64,000 nucleotides of DNA, from the NCBI GenBank assembly GCA_008711135.1, contig VUAW01000009.1, positions 1-64,000 of the forward strand, read 5' to 3'. Both the position numbers and the translations under genes were made by a program. Shown here piece by piece: positions 47,408 to 56,690 of this stretch. Each line of letters opens with the position of its first letter. The first letter of the stretch is position 1. The notes under the pieces are model-generated. The model was given only the letters and a program-made list of their open reading frames with translations. It searched no databases and was not told the origin of the DNA. Source of the DNA: Rhodobacteraceae bacterium LNNU 3342. Lineage in GTDB: Bacteria > Pseudomonadota > Alphaproteobacteria > Rhodobacterales > Rhodobacteraceae.

Positions 47408-48037
47408 TCAGTTGACGATGGTGGCTTCAGTCGCGGCGCGGATGTCGTCCTCGGTCACGCCATCGGCGGTTTCGACGATCTTTAGACCACCCCCGACCAC
47501 GTCGAGCACGCCGAGGTTGGTGATGATCCGGTTCACCACGCCCTTGCCGGTCAGCGGCAGGGTGCATGACTTCAGCACCTTGGATTCGCCCGCCTTGTTG
47601 GTGTGGTCCATCACCACCACCACCCGGCGCACGCCCGCCACCAAGTCCATTGCGCCGCCCATGCCCTTGACCAGCTTGCCCGGGATCATCCAGTTGGCGA
47701 GGTCGCCGTTTTCCGCAACCTCCATTGCGCCCAGGATCGCCATGGCGATCTTGCCACCCCGGATCATCGCAAAGCTGGTCGCGCTGTCGAAATAGCTGGT
47801 GCGGTCAAGTTCAGTAATTGTCTGCTTGCCGGCGTTGATCAGGTCGGGGTCGATCTCGTCCTCGGTCGGGAAGGGGCCCATGCCGAGCATCCCATTTTCC
47901 GACTGCAGCGTGACGTCGATCCCTTCGGGAATGTAGTTCGACACCAGCGTCGGGATCCCGATGCCGAGGTTCACGTACATCCCGTCTTCCAGTTCCTGCG
48001 CCGCGCGTGCGGCCATCTTGTGGCGGTCCCATGCCAT
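47408..48037 (-). CDS. scoB: 3-oxoacid CoA-transferase subunit B
   Basis: This 209-aa beta subunit of succinyl-CoA:3-ketoacid (acetoacetate) CoA-transferase begins the use of ketone bodies and of acetoacetate from polyhydroxybutyrate. The catalytic Glu47 lies in [11 protein letters not shown], and [16 protein letters not shown] is typical of the B subunit. AAGGA precedes ATG 48037. It follows scoA by 14 bp. Confidence 0.93.
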   Translation of the reverse strand: MAWDRHKMAARAAQELEDGMYVNLGIGIPTLVSNYIPEGIDVTLQSENGMLGMGPFPTEDEIDPDLINAGKQTITELDRTSYFDSATSFAMIRGGKIAMAILGAMEVAENGDLANWMIPGKLVKGMGGAMDLVAGVRRVVVVMDHTNKAGESKVLKSCTLPLTGKGVVNRIITNLGVLDVVGGGLKIVETADGVTEDDIRAATEATIVN

Positions 48038-48051
48038 GGTCAGTCCTTCCC

Positions 48052-48747
48052 TCAGGCCGCGCGGACAGTGCGCTGTTCGATGCGTTTTTCGTGCTTGCCC
48101 TGGATGATCCGGTGCACGTAGATGCCGGGCGTGTGGATCATGTCGGGATCAAGGCTGCCGACGGGGACGATCTCCTCGACTTCGGCCACGCAGATCTTGC
48201 CGCAGGTGGCGGCGGGCGGATTGAAGTTTCGCGCGGTCTTCCGGTAAACGAGGTTGCCCTGCGCGTCGCCCTTCCAGGCCTTGACAATTGACAGGTCGGC
48301 CACGATTCCGCGTTCCAGGATATAAGTCTCGCCGTCGAACTCCTTGTGCTCCTTGCCTTCGGCGATCACGGTGCCGACGCCGGTGCGGGTATAGAAGCCC
48401 GGAATGCCCGCGCCCCCCGCCCGCATCCGTTCGGCAAGCGTACCTTGCGGGTTGAACTCCAGCTCCAACTCGCCCGACAGGTACTGGCGCATGAACTCGG
48501 CGTTTTCACCGACATAGGAGGAAATCATCTTCCGCACCTGCCGCGTCTGCAGCAAAAGGCCCAGCCCAAAGTCGTCCACGCCCGCGTTGTTTGACGCAAC
48601 CGTCAGGTCCTTCACCCCCGCATCCCGGATCGCCGCGATCAGCAGTTCGGGAATGCCGCACAGGCCAAAGCCCCCCGCAGCGATCGTCATCCCGTCAAAC
48701 AGTACCCCTTCCAGCGCCTCGGCAGCGCTGCCACAGACCTTCTGCAT
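48052..48747 (-). CDS. scoA: 3-oxoacid CoA-transferase subunit A
   Basis: This 231-aa alpha subunit pairs with ScoB. The CoA-binding Gly-rich loop [12 protein letters not shown] (~23-34), [11 protein letters not shown] and the [15 protein letters not shown] region are family hallmarks. The start [12 protein letters not shown] at 48747 has AGGAGG about 10 bases upstream; an open frame to 48831 lacks this. The pair is transcribed toward the helicase gene, with only 49 bp between. Confidence 0.93.
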   Translation of the reverse strand: MQKVCGSAAEALEGVLFDGMTIAAGGFGLCGIPELLIAAIRDAGVKDLTVASNNAGVDDFGLGLLLQTRQVRKMISSYVGENAEFMRQYLSGELELEFNPQGTLAERMRAGGAGIPGFYTRTGVGTVIAEGKEHKEFDGETYILERGIVADLSIVKAWKGDAQGNLVYRKTARNFNPPAATCGKICVAEVEEIVPVGSLDPDMIHTPGIYVHRIIQGKHEKRIEQRTVRAA

Positions 48748-48827
48748 GGTGAAGCTCCCTCCTGTCCCTGTTGCAAAATTAGTGACGCGGCGGCGCAGCG
48801 AAGTCAATTGCGGCATCCGGAACGAAA

Positions 48828-48858
48828 GCAACCCGGGACCTTGCGGTACCCGGGCTGC
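48828..48858 (-). terminator. Intrinsic terminator after the 24-residue peptide gene
   Basis: On the minus strand GCAGCCCGGG and CCCGGGTTGC form a stem (one G-T pair), extended by ACC/GGT and closed by a GCAA tetraloop. TTTCGTT follows. It starts 22 bases past the small gene's stop and lies between it and scoA. Confidence 0.7.
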
Positions 48859-48879
48859 GGTCTCGTCCTGTTCGTCGCG

Positions 48880-48954
48880 TCAGAGAACGCCGAACAGCAG
48901 CAGAAGAATGATCAGGCCGGCAGGAACGCCAAGCAGCCAAAGAATAATAGGCAT
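48880..48954 (-). CDS. Small 24-residue hydrophobic membrane peptide
   Basis: ATG 48954 is preceded by GGAG at 7 bases (AGAAGGAGAAACCC). The frame encodes a 24-residue peptide starting MPIILWLLGVP and ending ILLLLFGVL, i.e. a single uncharged membrane helix with a Gly-Val-Pro kink. A terminator follows 22 bases after the stop. It lies between topA and scoA on the same strand. The strong ribosome site plus a private terminator argue that it is a real gene. Function is unknown. Confidence 0.7.
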   Translation of the reverse strand: MPIILWLLGVPAGLIILLLLFGVL

Positions 48955-49039
48955 GGGTTTCTCCTTCTCGTCTGCCAAGTCAACGGCATGATCACGAAAG
49001 AGTTCCCCACGCGCCGGGTCAGCCCGACACTGTTGCCGA

Positions 49040-51658
49040 TCAGCCCTCCTCGGCGGCAGATGCGGACTTGGCGCGCGACTTCGCCGGGGCCTTGGTCTTC
49101 TTGGCGTCGGCCTTGGGCTTGGCCGTCTTTGCCGGAGCCTTGGCCTTGGTAGTCTTTGCCGCCTTGGGCTTGGCCTTGCCTGACTTGGCAGCCTTTTCAT
49201 TCACCAGCGCCACGGCCTGTTCGGGCGTGATGTCTTCCGGTCCCACATCGCGGGGAAGGGTGGCGTTGACCTTGCCCCATTTCACATAGGGCCCATAGCG
49301 CCCGGCCAGCACCTGAAGCGCGCCGCCATCGGGGTGTTCGCCAAGTTCACGCAAGGGTTCGGCCGTCGTTGCCGCCCGGCCGCGCGTTGCCTTCTGCGCC
49401 AATACCTCCACCGCGCGGTTCATGCCGATGGTGAAGACCTCGTCCACATCCGCCAGGTTGGCATAGACCTTACCATGCTTGACAAAGGGCCCGTAGCGGC
49501 CGATCGCGGCCTCGATCATCTCGCCATCCTCAGGGTGGGGACCGATCTGGCGCGGCAGGTTCAAGAGCATCAGCGCCCGGTCCAGGTCGATGCTTTCCAG
49601 GTCCCAGCCCTTGGGAATCGAGGCGCGGGGCGGCTTCGGTACTTCGGCCGTTGCCTCGCCACGCTGTACATAAGGGCCAAAGCGGCCGACGCGCAGCGTG
49701 ATCATCTCTCCCTGATCCTCGCCCAGGATCTTGCCGTCCAGCGCCGTGGCATCGCCCTCGCCAGGTGCGGTGAGGGGGCGGGTAAAGCGGCAGTCGGGAT
49801 AGTTGTTGCAGCCGATGAAGGCGCCCCCCGACCGGGCAGTCTTCAGGTTCAGCCGCCCCTTGCCGCAGGCCGGGCAGGTGCGGGGGTCGCCGCCATCTTC
49901 GCGCGGGGGGTACAGATGCGGGGCCAGAACCTCGTCGATCTTCTCCAGCACCTCGGTAATGCGCAGTTCCGAGGTTTCGGCGATGGCGGCCGAGAAATCA
50001 CGCCAGAAACGCGACAGCACCTCCTTGTAATCCCGCTCGCCCGCCGACACGTCGTCAAGCTGCGTTTCCAAGTCGGCAGTAAAGTCGTATTCCACATAGC
50101 GGCGGAAGTAGTTGGACAGGAAGATCGTGACCAGCCGGCCCTTGTCCTCGGGGATGAGCCGGTTCTTGTCCTTGCGCACATAGCCGCGGTCCTGGATCGT
50201 CGTGACGATGCTGGCATAGGTCGAGGGGCGGCCGATCCCCAGCTCTTCCATGCGCTTGACCAGCGTCGCCTCGGTGTAACGCGGCGGTGGCTGGGTGAAG
50301 TGCTGTTCCGGAGTGACGCCGCGCTTGTCGATCGCCTCGCCCTGCATGATCTGGGGCAGGCGGGCGCTGTCCTCGTCATCGCCGGTATCATCCCGGCCTT
50401 CCTCGTAGATCTTGAGGAAACCGTCGAACAGGACGACCTGCCCCGTAGCCCGCAGTTCCACCTGCGCGTCGGGGCTGGCGATATCAACCGTGGTGCGTTC
50501 CAGCCGCGCGGCGGCCATTTGGCTCGCGATGGTGCGCTTCCAGATCAGGTCGTAAAGCTTGCGCTGGTCGGCGTCGGTCACCTTCAGCTTGGACGGGTCC
50601 ACCGACATGTCGGTCGGGCGGATGCATTCGTGAGCCTCTTGCGCGTTCTTGGCCTTGTTCTTGTACATGCGCGGGCTGGAAGGCACGTAGTCGGCGCCAA
50701 AGCGCGACTTGATTTCATCCCGCGCGGCCATCACGGCCTCTGGCGCCATGTCGATGCCGTCGGTCCGCATGTAGGTGATGTAGCCTGCCTCATAAAGCCG
50801 CTGCGCAGCGCTCATCGCCTGCTTGGCGCCCATGCCGAACTTGCGGCTGGCCTCTTGCTGCAGAGTCGAGGTCATGAAGGGGGCCGAAGGGTTGCGGCTG
50901 GCGGGCTTCGCCTCCACCGACTTGACGCTCAGGCTGCGGGACGTAACTGCCTGCACTGCAAGCTCGGCGGCCTCGGATGTCGGGATGTCGAACTTGTCGA
51001 GCTTCTTGCCACCCAAAACCGTCAGGCGGGCTTCGAACTCCTGCCCGCGGGGGGTGACAAGCTGCGCCTTGACCGTCCAGTATTCCCGGGCGCGGAAGGC
51101 CTCGATCTCCATCTCGCGCTCAACGATCAGGCGCAGGCAGACAGACTGCACCCGCCCGGCCGATTTCGCGCCCGGCAGCTTGCGCCACAGAACGGGCGAA
51201 AGATTAAAGCCTACAAGATAATCCAGCGCGCGCCGGGCGAGGTATGCCTCGACCAGTTCCATATCCACGCTGCGGGGGTTCTTCATCGCCTCGGTCACCG
51301 CCGACTTGGTGATCGCGTTGAAGACGACGCGGCTGACCTTGGTGTCCTTCTTGATCGCCCGCGACTTGGCCAGCGCCTCTTGCAGGTGCCAGGAAATCGC
51401 TTCGCCCTCGCGGTCAGGGTCGGTGGCGAGGATCAGCTCATCATCGTTCTTGAGCGCGTCGGCAATGGCCCGGATATGCTTGCGGCTGTCGGCCGCGACT
51501 TCCCAAGTCATGTTGAAATCATGTTCGGGATCGACCGACCCATCCTTGGGCGGCAGGTCGCGCACATGCCCGTAAGAGGCCAGAACCGTGAAGTCGGAAC
51601 CCAGGTACTTGTTGATTGTCTTGGCCTTGGCGGGCGACTCGACGACGACGACAGCCAT
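49040..51658 (-). CDS. topA: DNA topoisomerase I
   Basis: This 872-aa type IA topoisomerase relaxes negative supercoils. The Toprim start is VVVVESPAKAKTINKYLG, the acidic triad region is ATDPDREGEAISWHL, and the active-site Tyr lies in GYITYMRTDG (~296). A C-terminal zinc ribbon (~592-622: CPACGKG to CNNYPDC) and further topo-C-terminal repeats (RFGPYVQ, RYGPFVKHGK, RYGPYVKWGK) follow. The tail is ~50 residues of Lys/Ala, typical of alphaproteobacterial TopA. ATG 51658 has AGAGGA 5 bases upstream; a reading to 51718 has no site. Confidence 0.97.
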   Translation of the reverse strand: MAVVVVESPAKAKTINKYLGSDFTVLASYGHVRDLPPKDGSVDPEHDFNMTWEVAADSRKHIRAIADALKNDDELILATDPDREGEAISWHLQEALAKSRAIKKDTKVSRVVFNAITKSAVTEAMKNPRSVDMELVEAYLARRALDYLVGFNLSPVLWRKLPGAKSAGRVQSVCLRLIVEREMEIEAFRAREYWTVKAQLVTPRGQEFEARLTVLGGKKLDKFDIPTSEAAELAVQAVTSRSLSVKSVEAKPASRNPSAPFMTSTLQQEASRKFGMGAKQAMSAAQRLYEAGYITYMRTDGIDMAPEAVMAARDEIKSRFGADYVPSSPRMYKNKAKNAQEAHECIRPTDMSVDPSKLKVTDADQRKLYDLIWKRTIASQMAAARLERTTVDIASPDAQVELRATGQVVLFDGFLKIYEEGRDDTGDDEDSARLPQIMQGEAIDKRGVTPEQHFTQPPPRYTEATLVKRMEELGIGRPSTYASIVTTIQDRGYVRKDKNRLIPEDKGRLVTIFLSNYFRRYVEYDFTADLETQLDDVSAGERDYKEVLSRFWRDFSAAIAETSELRITEVLEKIDEVLAPHLYPPREDGGDPRTCPACGKGRLNLKTARSGGAFIGCNNYPDCRFTRPLTAPGEGDATALDGKILGEDQGEMITLRVGRFGPYVQRGEATAEVPKPPRASIPKGWDLESIDLDRALMLLNLPRQIGPHPEDGEMIEAAIGRYGPFVKHGKVYANLADVDEVFTIGMNRAVEVLAQKATRGRAATTAEPLRELGEHPDGGALQVLAGRYGPYVKWGKVNATLPRDVGPEDITPEQAVALVNEKAAKSGKAKPKAAKTTKAKAPAKTAKPKADAKKTKAPAKSRAKSASAAEEG

Positions 51659-51775
51659 GGGAATCCTCTTGCAAACGGCGCGTGCTCTTAGGGCGCGCAA
51701 GATGTGGTGAGCGTGCACTGAATGTCAATGCACGGTTGCGGCAGTGCAGAAAGTGGGATATTTCATTGGATGGGC

Positions 51776-52942
51776 TCAGGCCAGCGCCAGAAGGCCCCCC
51801 GGATGGCGCTGGATCCGCCCTTCCAGTTCCAGCATCAGGATCTCTGGCGCCAACCGCGCGGGCGGCAGGTCCAGATCGCGGATCAGCTGATCCTCGGCCA
51901 GCGGCGAGGGACCCAACAGATCAAGGATGAGTTGCCGCAGATCGCTGTCATCCACACTGGCCGGCGCCCCGGCAGGCGCCACGGCGGCAGGCACCGGTCG
52001 GCGGGGGGCAGGGCGCTGGACGGCTGCGCGCCGCAGGGGGGCAAGCGCCTCCAGCACGTCATCCGGGCCGCGGACCAAGATGGCCCCTTGCCGGATAAGC
52101 TGGTTGCAGCCTGCCGCCCGCGCATCCATCGGGTGGCCGGGGACGGCCAGAACCTCGCGCCCCTGATCTATGGCAAAGGTGGCGGTGATCAGGCTGCCGG
52201 ATTTTTCGGCAGCTTCGACCACCACCACGGCGTGGCTGAGGCCGGAAACCAGCCGGTTGCGCTGCGGGAAGTGGCGTGCCTGGGGTTCGAGCCCCGGCGC
52301 CTGTTCAGATATGCGGCAGCCGTTCTCGGCGATCTGCGCCGCAAGCTGCGCGTTTTCAACCGGGTATATCACGTCGATGCCCCCGGCATGAACACCCACC
52401 GTGCCGCCGCCGCGCGGGCCCACGGCGACCGCAGCCGCATGGGCTGCCGCATCGATCCCGCGCGCGAGGCCAGACACGACGCAGATCCCGGCCTCGGCCA
52501 GTTCGCCCGCAAGCCTCCGCGCCATCCGCGTCCCGAGGCTGGAAGCATTGCGCGCGCCCACCAGCGCTACCATCGGCCGGCACAGCGCCTCGGCATCCCC
52601 CATCACCCAAAGAACGGGGGGTGCGTCAGGCAAGGCAGCGAGCGCCGGCGGATAGCAGTCCTCGCCATTGCAGATCAGCGTGGCCCCGGCTGCACGGGCG
52701 GCACGCAGTTCCGCCAGCGCCACGGGTTCGGGGCAGGGCACATAATCCCGCACGCCGCTGGCCCGCGCGATTTCGGGCAGGGCCGCAATCGCCGCCGCGG
52801 CAGAGCCGTGTTCCCCCAGCAGGCGGTAGAAGGTCGTCGCGCCGACGCGGCGAGAGCGAATGAGGCGGAGCCAGACGAGCCGGTCTTCCTCCGAAGTGGG
52901 TGGGGTGAAGGGGGTGGGGGAAGAGAAAAAATCTTCAGCCAT
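51776..52942 (-). CDS. dprA: DNA-processing protein DprA
   Basis: This 388-aa DprA/Smf protein loads RecA on incoming single-stranded DNA. An N-terminal SAM-like region is followed by the Rossmann domain with VALVGARNASSLGTRMAR, VSGLARGIDAAAH, GGTVGVHAGGIDVIYP and HFPQRNRLVSGLSHAVVVVEAAEKSGSLITA. The C-terminal winged helix (DLRQLILDLLGPSPLAEDQLI) follows a Pro/Ala linker. It lies 117 bp upstream of topA on the same strand. Confidence 0.95.
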   Translation of the reverse strand: MAEDFFSSPTPFTPPTSEEDRLVWLRLIRSRRVGATTFYRLLGEHGSAAAAIAALPEIARASGVRDYVPCPEPVALAELRAARAAGATLICNGEDCYPPALAALPDAPPVLWVMGDAEALCRPMVALVGARNASSLGTRMARRLAGELAEAGICVVSGLARGIDAAAHAAAVAVGPRGGGTVGVHAGGIDVIYPVENAQLAAQIAENGCRISEQAPGLEPQARHFPQRNRLVSGLSHAVVVVEAAEKSGSLITATFAIDQGREVLAVPGHPMDARAAGCNQLIRQGAILVRGPDDVLEALAPLRRAAVQRPAPRRPVPAAVAPAGAPASVDDSDLRQLILDLLGPSPLAEDQLIRDLDLPPARLAPEILMLELEGRIQRHPGGLLALA

Positions 52943-53036
52943 GCCATCCGCTCCGCCTCATTCACGGATGAAGATGATGCAGTATCCTTAACAAGTGATG
53001 AATGTCCGGAATGGTTGACGGAAATTTCCCATGTCC

Positions 53037-54458
53037 TCAGGCTGCGCTGCCGCCCACTGTCAGGCCGCCGATCAGCAGGGTCGGCTGGCCTACACCTACC
53101 GGCACCCACTGCCCGGCCTTGCCGCAGTTCCCCATCCCCGGGTCCAGCGTCATGTCATTGCCGATGGCCCGGATATGGCGAAGCGCGGTCGCCCCGTCGC
53201 CGATCAGCGTCGCGCCCTTGACTGGCGCACCTACCTTGCCGTCGCGGACCCGGTAGGCCTCGGTGCAGGAAAAGACGAACTTGCCGTTGGTGATGTCTAC
53301 TTGGCCGCCGCCAAAGCCCACAGCATAGATGCCATCCTTAAGATCGGCGAGGATGTCGGCAGGATCGGCGTCGCCGCCCAGCATGTAGGTGTTGGTCATC
53401 CGCGGCATCGGCATGTGCGCATAGGATTCACGCCGTCCGTTGCCAGTGGGCGCGACCCCCATCAGCCGCGCGTTCTGGCGGTCCTGCATGTAGCCGACCA
53501 GCACGCCATCCTCGATCAGCACATTCTTTGCACCCGGCGTGCCCTCATCATCGACAGTGATGGATCCGCGGCGGTCGGGAATTGTGCCGTCGTCCAGCAC
53601 TGTCACCCCCCGCGCCGCGACCTGCTGGCCCAGAAGCCCAGCGAAGGCCGAGGTCTTCTTGCGGTTGAAGTCACCTTCCAGCCCATGGCCAACGGCTTCG
53701 TGCAGCAGGATGCCGGGCCAGCCGGGGCCGAGCACCACGTCCATCACCCCGGCGGGAGCAGCTTCGGCATCGAGGTTGACGACAGCAATGCGCAGCGCCT
53801 CGCGCGCTGTGGCTTCCCAGTGGTGGCGGGTCATCAGTTGCGCCAGCCCATGCCGCCCGCCGCCCCCGGCGCTGCCGGACTCACGGCGTCCGCCCTGCTC
53901 CACGATGACCGAGATATTCAGCCGCGCCATCGGGCGGACGTCACGCAGGCGCAGCCCCTCCGGGCGCAGGATCTCTACCTCTTGCAGCGAAGCGGAAAGC
54001 GTGGCCGACACCTGAACCACCCTGGGATCAAGGGCGCGGGCAAAGGCGTCGATCTCACGCAGGGTGTCGATCTTGACCCCGAAGGCAGCATCGCCAAGCG
54101 GATCGGCCGGGGCATAGAACCGCTGGTTCGTGCCCGCCGGCGGATCGGCCAGCACGCCGCCCCCATCGCCCACGGCAAGCCGGGCGGTTTCGGCGGCGCG
54201 GCGCAGTGCGGCGGCGCTGATCTGGGTGGAGTGAGCGTAACCTGAAACCTCGCCCCGGACGGACCGCAGGCCGAACCCTTCAGAGGCGTCATAGCTGGCC
54301 GTCCGGATGCGCGCATCGTCCAGAACCAGCGCCTCAGACCGACGACGTTCAAGGAACAGTTCACCGTCATCTGCGCCATCGGTCGCAGCGCGCAGGATGC
54401 GCAGGGCTTCCCCTTCGTCCAGCAGGGTATCAAAGGGGCGGAAGCTGTCCTGGGACAT
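53037..54458 (-). CDS. tldD: Metalloprotease TldD
   Basis: This 473-aa TldD works with TldE/PmbA in peptide maturation and turnover. The zinc motif HEAVGHGLEGD (HExxxH, ~252-257) is complete, followed by SSLV-free but otherwise typical TldD parts such as DDEGTPGAKNVLIEDGVLVGYMQDRQNARLMG. Start MSQDSFRPFDTLL at 54458 has AAAGG 8 bases upstream; the frame to 54512 lacks a site. The partner gene is not in the window. It is divergent from ctaC across 179 bp. Confidence 0.93.
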   Translation of the reverse strand: MSQDSFRPFDTLLDEGEALRILRAATDGADDGELFLERRRSEALVLDDARIRTASYDASEGFGLRSVRGEVSGYAHSTQISAAALRRAAETARLAVGDGGGVLADPPAGTNQRFYAPADPLGDAAFGVKIDTLREIDAFARALDPRVVQVSATLSASLQEVEILRPEGLRLRDVRPMARLNISVIVEQGGRRESGSAGGGGRHGLAQLMTRHHWEATAREALRIAVVNLDAEAAPAGVMDVVLGPGWPGILLHEAVGHGLEGDFNRKKTSAFAGLLGQQVAARGVTVLDDGTIPDRRGSITVDDEGTPGAKNVLIEDGVLVGYMQDRQNARLMGVAPTGNGRRESYAHMPMPRMTNTYMLGGDADPADILADLKDGIYAVGFGGGQVDITNGKFVFSCTEAYRVRDGKVGAPVKGATLIGDGATALRHIRAIGNDMTLDPGMGNCGKAGQWVPVGVGQPTLLIGGLTVGGSAA

Positions 54459-54637
54459 GGGCGGGCCTTTCTGCTGTCTTGTCGCGGGCGCGGCGGCCGA
54501 TTGCCGCAACACTATCGCTTGTCGAACATGCTCTAATATGGTTTTACCAGTACCCGAGACAACGGGATTCCGCCCATGCCTTCCGGGGGGCCCTTGCCAG
54601 GCGGACCAGACGCCGCGTCAAGAACGGGAAAAGAAAC

Positions 54638-55507
54638 ATGCGATTCGCAACTTCAGTTTGGGGCCTTGGTGCCGCGCTTGCATCCAGCCTGCTTGCCGGG
54701 GCAGCGGTGGCGCAGGATGTGCCGACGGTGCAGGGGCTTGAGGTGATCGGCACGCCGCGGCCCGGCGGTACCGGCTTCCAGCCCGCGGCATCGAGCATCG
54801 CACACGACACGATGTGGCTGGACGGGATGCTGATGTACGTCATCACCGGCATCACGATCTTCGTGACGCTGCTGCTGGTCTGGGTGCTGGTCCGCTACAA
54901 CCAGCGCCGCAATCCGGTTCCCGCGCGCTTCACCCACAACTCGCCGCTGGAAATTGCATGGACGGTCGTGCCGATCCTGATCCTGGTCTTCATCGGCGCG
55001 TTCTCACTTCCGATTCTGTTCAACCAGCAGGAAATCCCGGAAGGCGACATCACGATCAAGGTCACGGGCTACCAGTGGTACTGGGGCTATGAGTACGTTG
55101 ACGAGGGCTTCGGCTTCGAAAGCTTCATGCTGGCGCGTGACGAGCTTGAGGAATACGGCTACGACCAGTCCGACTACCTGCTCGCTACCGACACCGCTGT
55201 CGTCGTTCCCGTGGGCGCCACGGTCGTGATGCAGGTCACGGCTGCCGACGTGATCCATTCCTGGACCATCCCTTCGTTCGGCGTGAAGCAGGACGCGGTT
55301 CCGGGCCGTCTGGCGGAACTGTGGTTCACCGCTGATCGCGAAGGCATCTACTTCGGCCAGTGCTCCGAGCTTTGCGGCAAGGACCACGCCTACATGCCGA
55401 TCACCGTCAAGGTCGTAAGCCCGGCCGTGTATCAAGAGTGGCTTGCCAGCGCGGTTGAATTCTATGCGGGCACGCCGCGGACCATGACGGTTGCCGCGGC
55501 CGAATGA
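54638..55507 (+). CDS. ctaC: Cytochrome c oxidase subunit II
   Basis: This 289-aa subunit of aa3-type cytochrome c oxidase receives electrons from cytochrome c. A signal peptide (ALASSLLAGAAVAQ) is followed by two membrane helices (LMYVITGITIFVTLLLVWVL, then IAWTVVPILILVFIGAFSL) and the cupredoxin domain. The CuA ligands are His in DVIHSWTIP (~206) and CSELCGKDHAYM (~241-252). The aromatic patch GYQWYWGYEY is present. Start ATG 54638; an open frame to 54479 is not CtaC-like. Gene order matches Rhodobacter and Paracoccus, where ctaD is elsewhere. Confidence 0.96.
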   Translation: MRFATSVWGLGAALASSLLAGAAVAQDVPTVQGLEVIGTPRPGGTGFQPAASSIAHDTMWLDGMLMYVITGITIFVTLLLVWVLVRYNQRRNPVPARFTHNSPLEIAWTVVPILILVFIGAFSLPILFNQQEIPEGDITIKVTGYQWYWGYEYVDEGFGFESFMLARDELEEYGYDQSDYLLATDTAVVVPVGATVVMQVTAADVIHSWTIPSFGVKQDAVPGRLAELWFTADREGIYFGQCSELCGKDHAYMPITVKVVSPAVYQEWLASAVEFYAGTPRTMTVAAAE

Positions 55508-55556
55508 TCGCCAGGCACGGGCCGCCCGGCGCGGCCCGACCAAGCGGGAGAGTGTG

Positions 55557-56489
55557 TTGACCGATATCCGATCCTTTGAACAGACGGGCGAGGCCGGCTT
55601 TGGCGACTATGTCGCACTACTGAAGCCGCGCGTCATGTCGCTTGTGGTGTTTACCGCAATGGTGGGCCTTCTGGTCGCGCCCGTTGCCGTGCACCCGATG
55701 GTGGCCTTCGCCTCTGTCCTGTTCATCGCCTTGGGCGGCGGCGCTTCGGGCGCGCTGAACATGTGGTGGGACGCGGATATCGACCGAGTGATGAAGCGCA
55801 CGCAGGGCCGTCCGGTGCCGTCCGGGCGTGTCGCACCCGAAGAGGCGCTGGGCCTTGGGCTGGCGCTGTCCGGGATCGCGGTGGTGATGCTGGCGCTGGC
55901 CGCCAACTTCGTGGCCGCGGGGCTTCTGGCCTTCACCATCTTTTTCTATGCGGTGATCTACACGATCTGGCTGAAGCGCTCCACGCCGCAGAACATCGTG
56001 ATCGGCGGCGCCGCAGGGGCCTTCCCCCCGATGATTGGCTGGGCCGTCGCAACCGGCGGCGTCAGCATCGAAAGCGTGCTGATGTTCGCCCTGATCTTCA
56101 TGTGGACACCGCCGCATTTCTGGGCGCTCGCGCTGTTCATGCGCAATGACTACGGCAATGCCGGGGTGCCGATGCTCACCGTGACGCATGGACGCCGGGT
56201 GACGCGCAACCATATTCTGGGGTACACTCTTGCACTTGCGCCCGTGGCGCTGGTGACGGGGATCACCTCGATCGGCGGCCCGATCTACATGGGGCTTGCG
56301 ATCGTTCTGAACGTAATCTTCGTGCTGGGCGCGTGGCGCATCTGGCGGCGGGATGAGGATCAGGCTGAGGCGGATGGCTTCCGCGTGGAGAAGAAATTCT
56401 TCCGCTTTTCGCTCATCTATCTCTTCCTGCACTTCGCCGGCTTCCTGGCCGAGACCGCGCTGCGCCCCTACGGACTGGGAGGCTGGTAA
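55557..56489 (+). CDS. ctaB: Protoheme IX farnesyltransferase (heme O synthase)
   Basis: This 310-aa UbiA-family membrane protein makes heme O, the precursor of heme A. The first Asp-rich motif is NMWWDADIDRVMKRTQGRP, and the second conserved region is YTIWLKRSTPQNIVIGGAAGA. About nine hydrophobic helices are seen. The start is best placed at TTG 55557, 6 bases after GGGAG; GTG 55554 is a close alternative. It lies 49 bp after ctaC. Confidence 0.94.
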   Translation: MTDIRSFEQTGEAGFGDYVALLKPRVMSLVVFTAMVGLLVAPVAVHPMVAFASVLFIALGGGASGALNMWWDADIDRVMKRTQGRPVPSGRVAPEEALGLGLALSGIAVVMLALAANFVAAGLLAFTIFFYAVIYTIWLKRSTPQNIVIGGAAGAFPPMIGWAVATGGVSIESVLMFALIFMWTPPHFWALALFMRNDYGNAGVPMLTVTHGRRVTRNHILGYTLALAPVALVTGITSIGGPIYMGLAIVLNVIFVLGAWRIWRRDEDQAEADGFRVEKKFFRFSLIYLFLHFAGFLAETALRPYGLGGW

Positions 56490-56690
56490 ATGGCCATCAC
56501 AATCGAACATGAAATGCACAAGCGCCGGTTCGGCCGGAACTTCGGCGTGGCCATGGTGCTGATCGCCTTCGTGGCGCTGGTCTTCGGGCTGACGCTTGCC
56601 AAGGTCTCGGGCGGCGGCTCCATCCAAGGCTTCGACCATACCTATCGCCCGGCGCTTGACCAGCCTGCCGCGGCCGGAGGGGTGAACTGA
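56490..56690 (+). CDS. Small single-helix protein between ctaB and ctaG
   Basis: This 66-aa protein has a basic cytoplasmic start (HEMHKRRFGRNFG), one membrane helix (VAMVLIAFVALVFGLTLAKV) and a short polar tail. Small ORFs at this place are conserved in Rhodobacter, Paracoccus and rhizobial oxidase clusters (called orf2 or CoxF-like) and are thought to help oxidase assembly; the role is not established. It starts directly after the ctaB stop and shares a TGATG junction with ctaG. Confidence 0.85.
   Translation: MAITIEHEMHKRRFGRNFGVAMVLIAFVALVFGLTLAKVSGGGSIQGFDHTYRPALDQPAAAGGVN

Noticed and set aside
49334-51691. 785-codon open frame on the plus strand across topA
   Set aside because: Antisense to an intact topoisomerase I, with no motif or ribosome site of its own.
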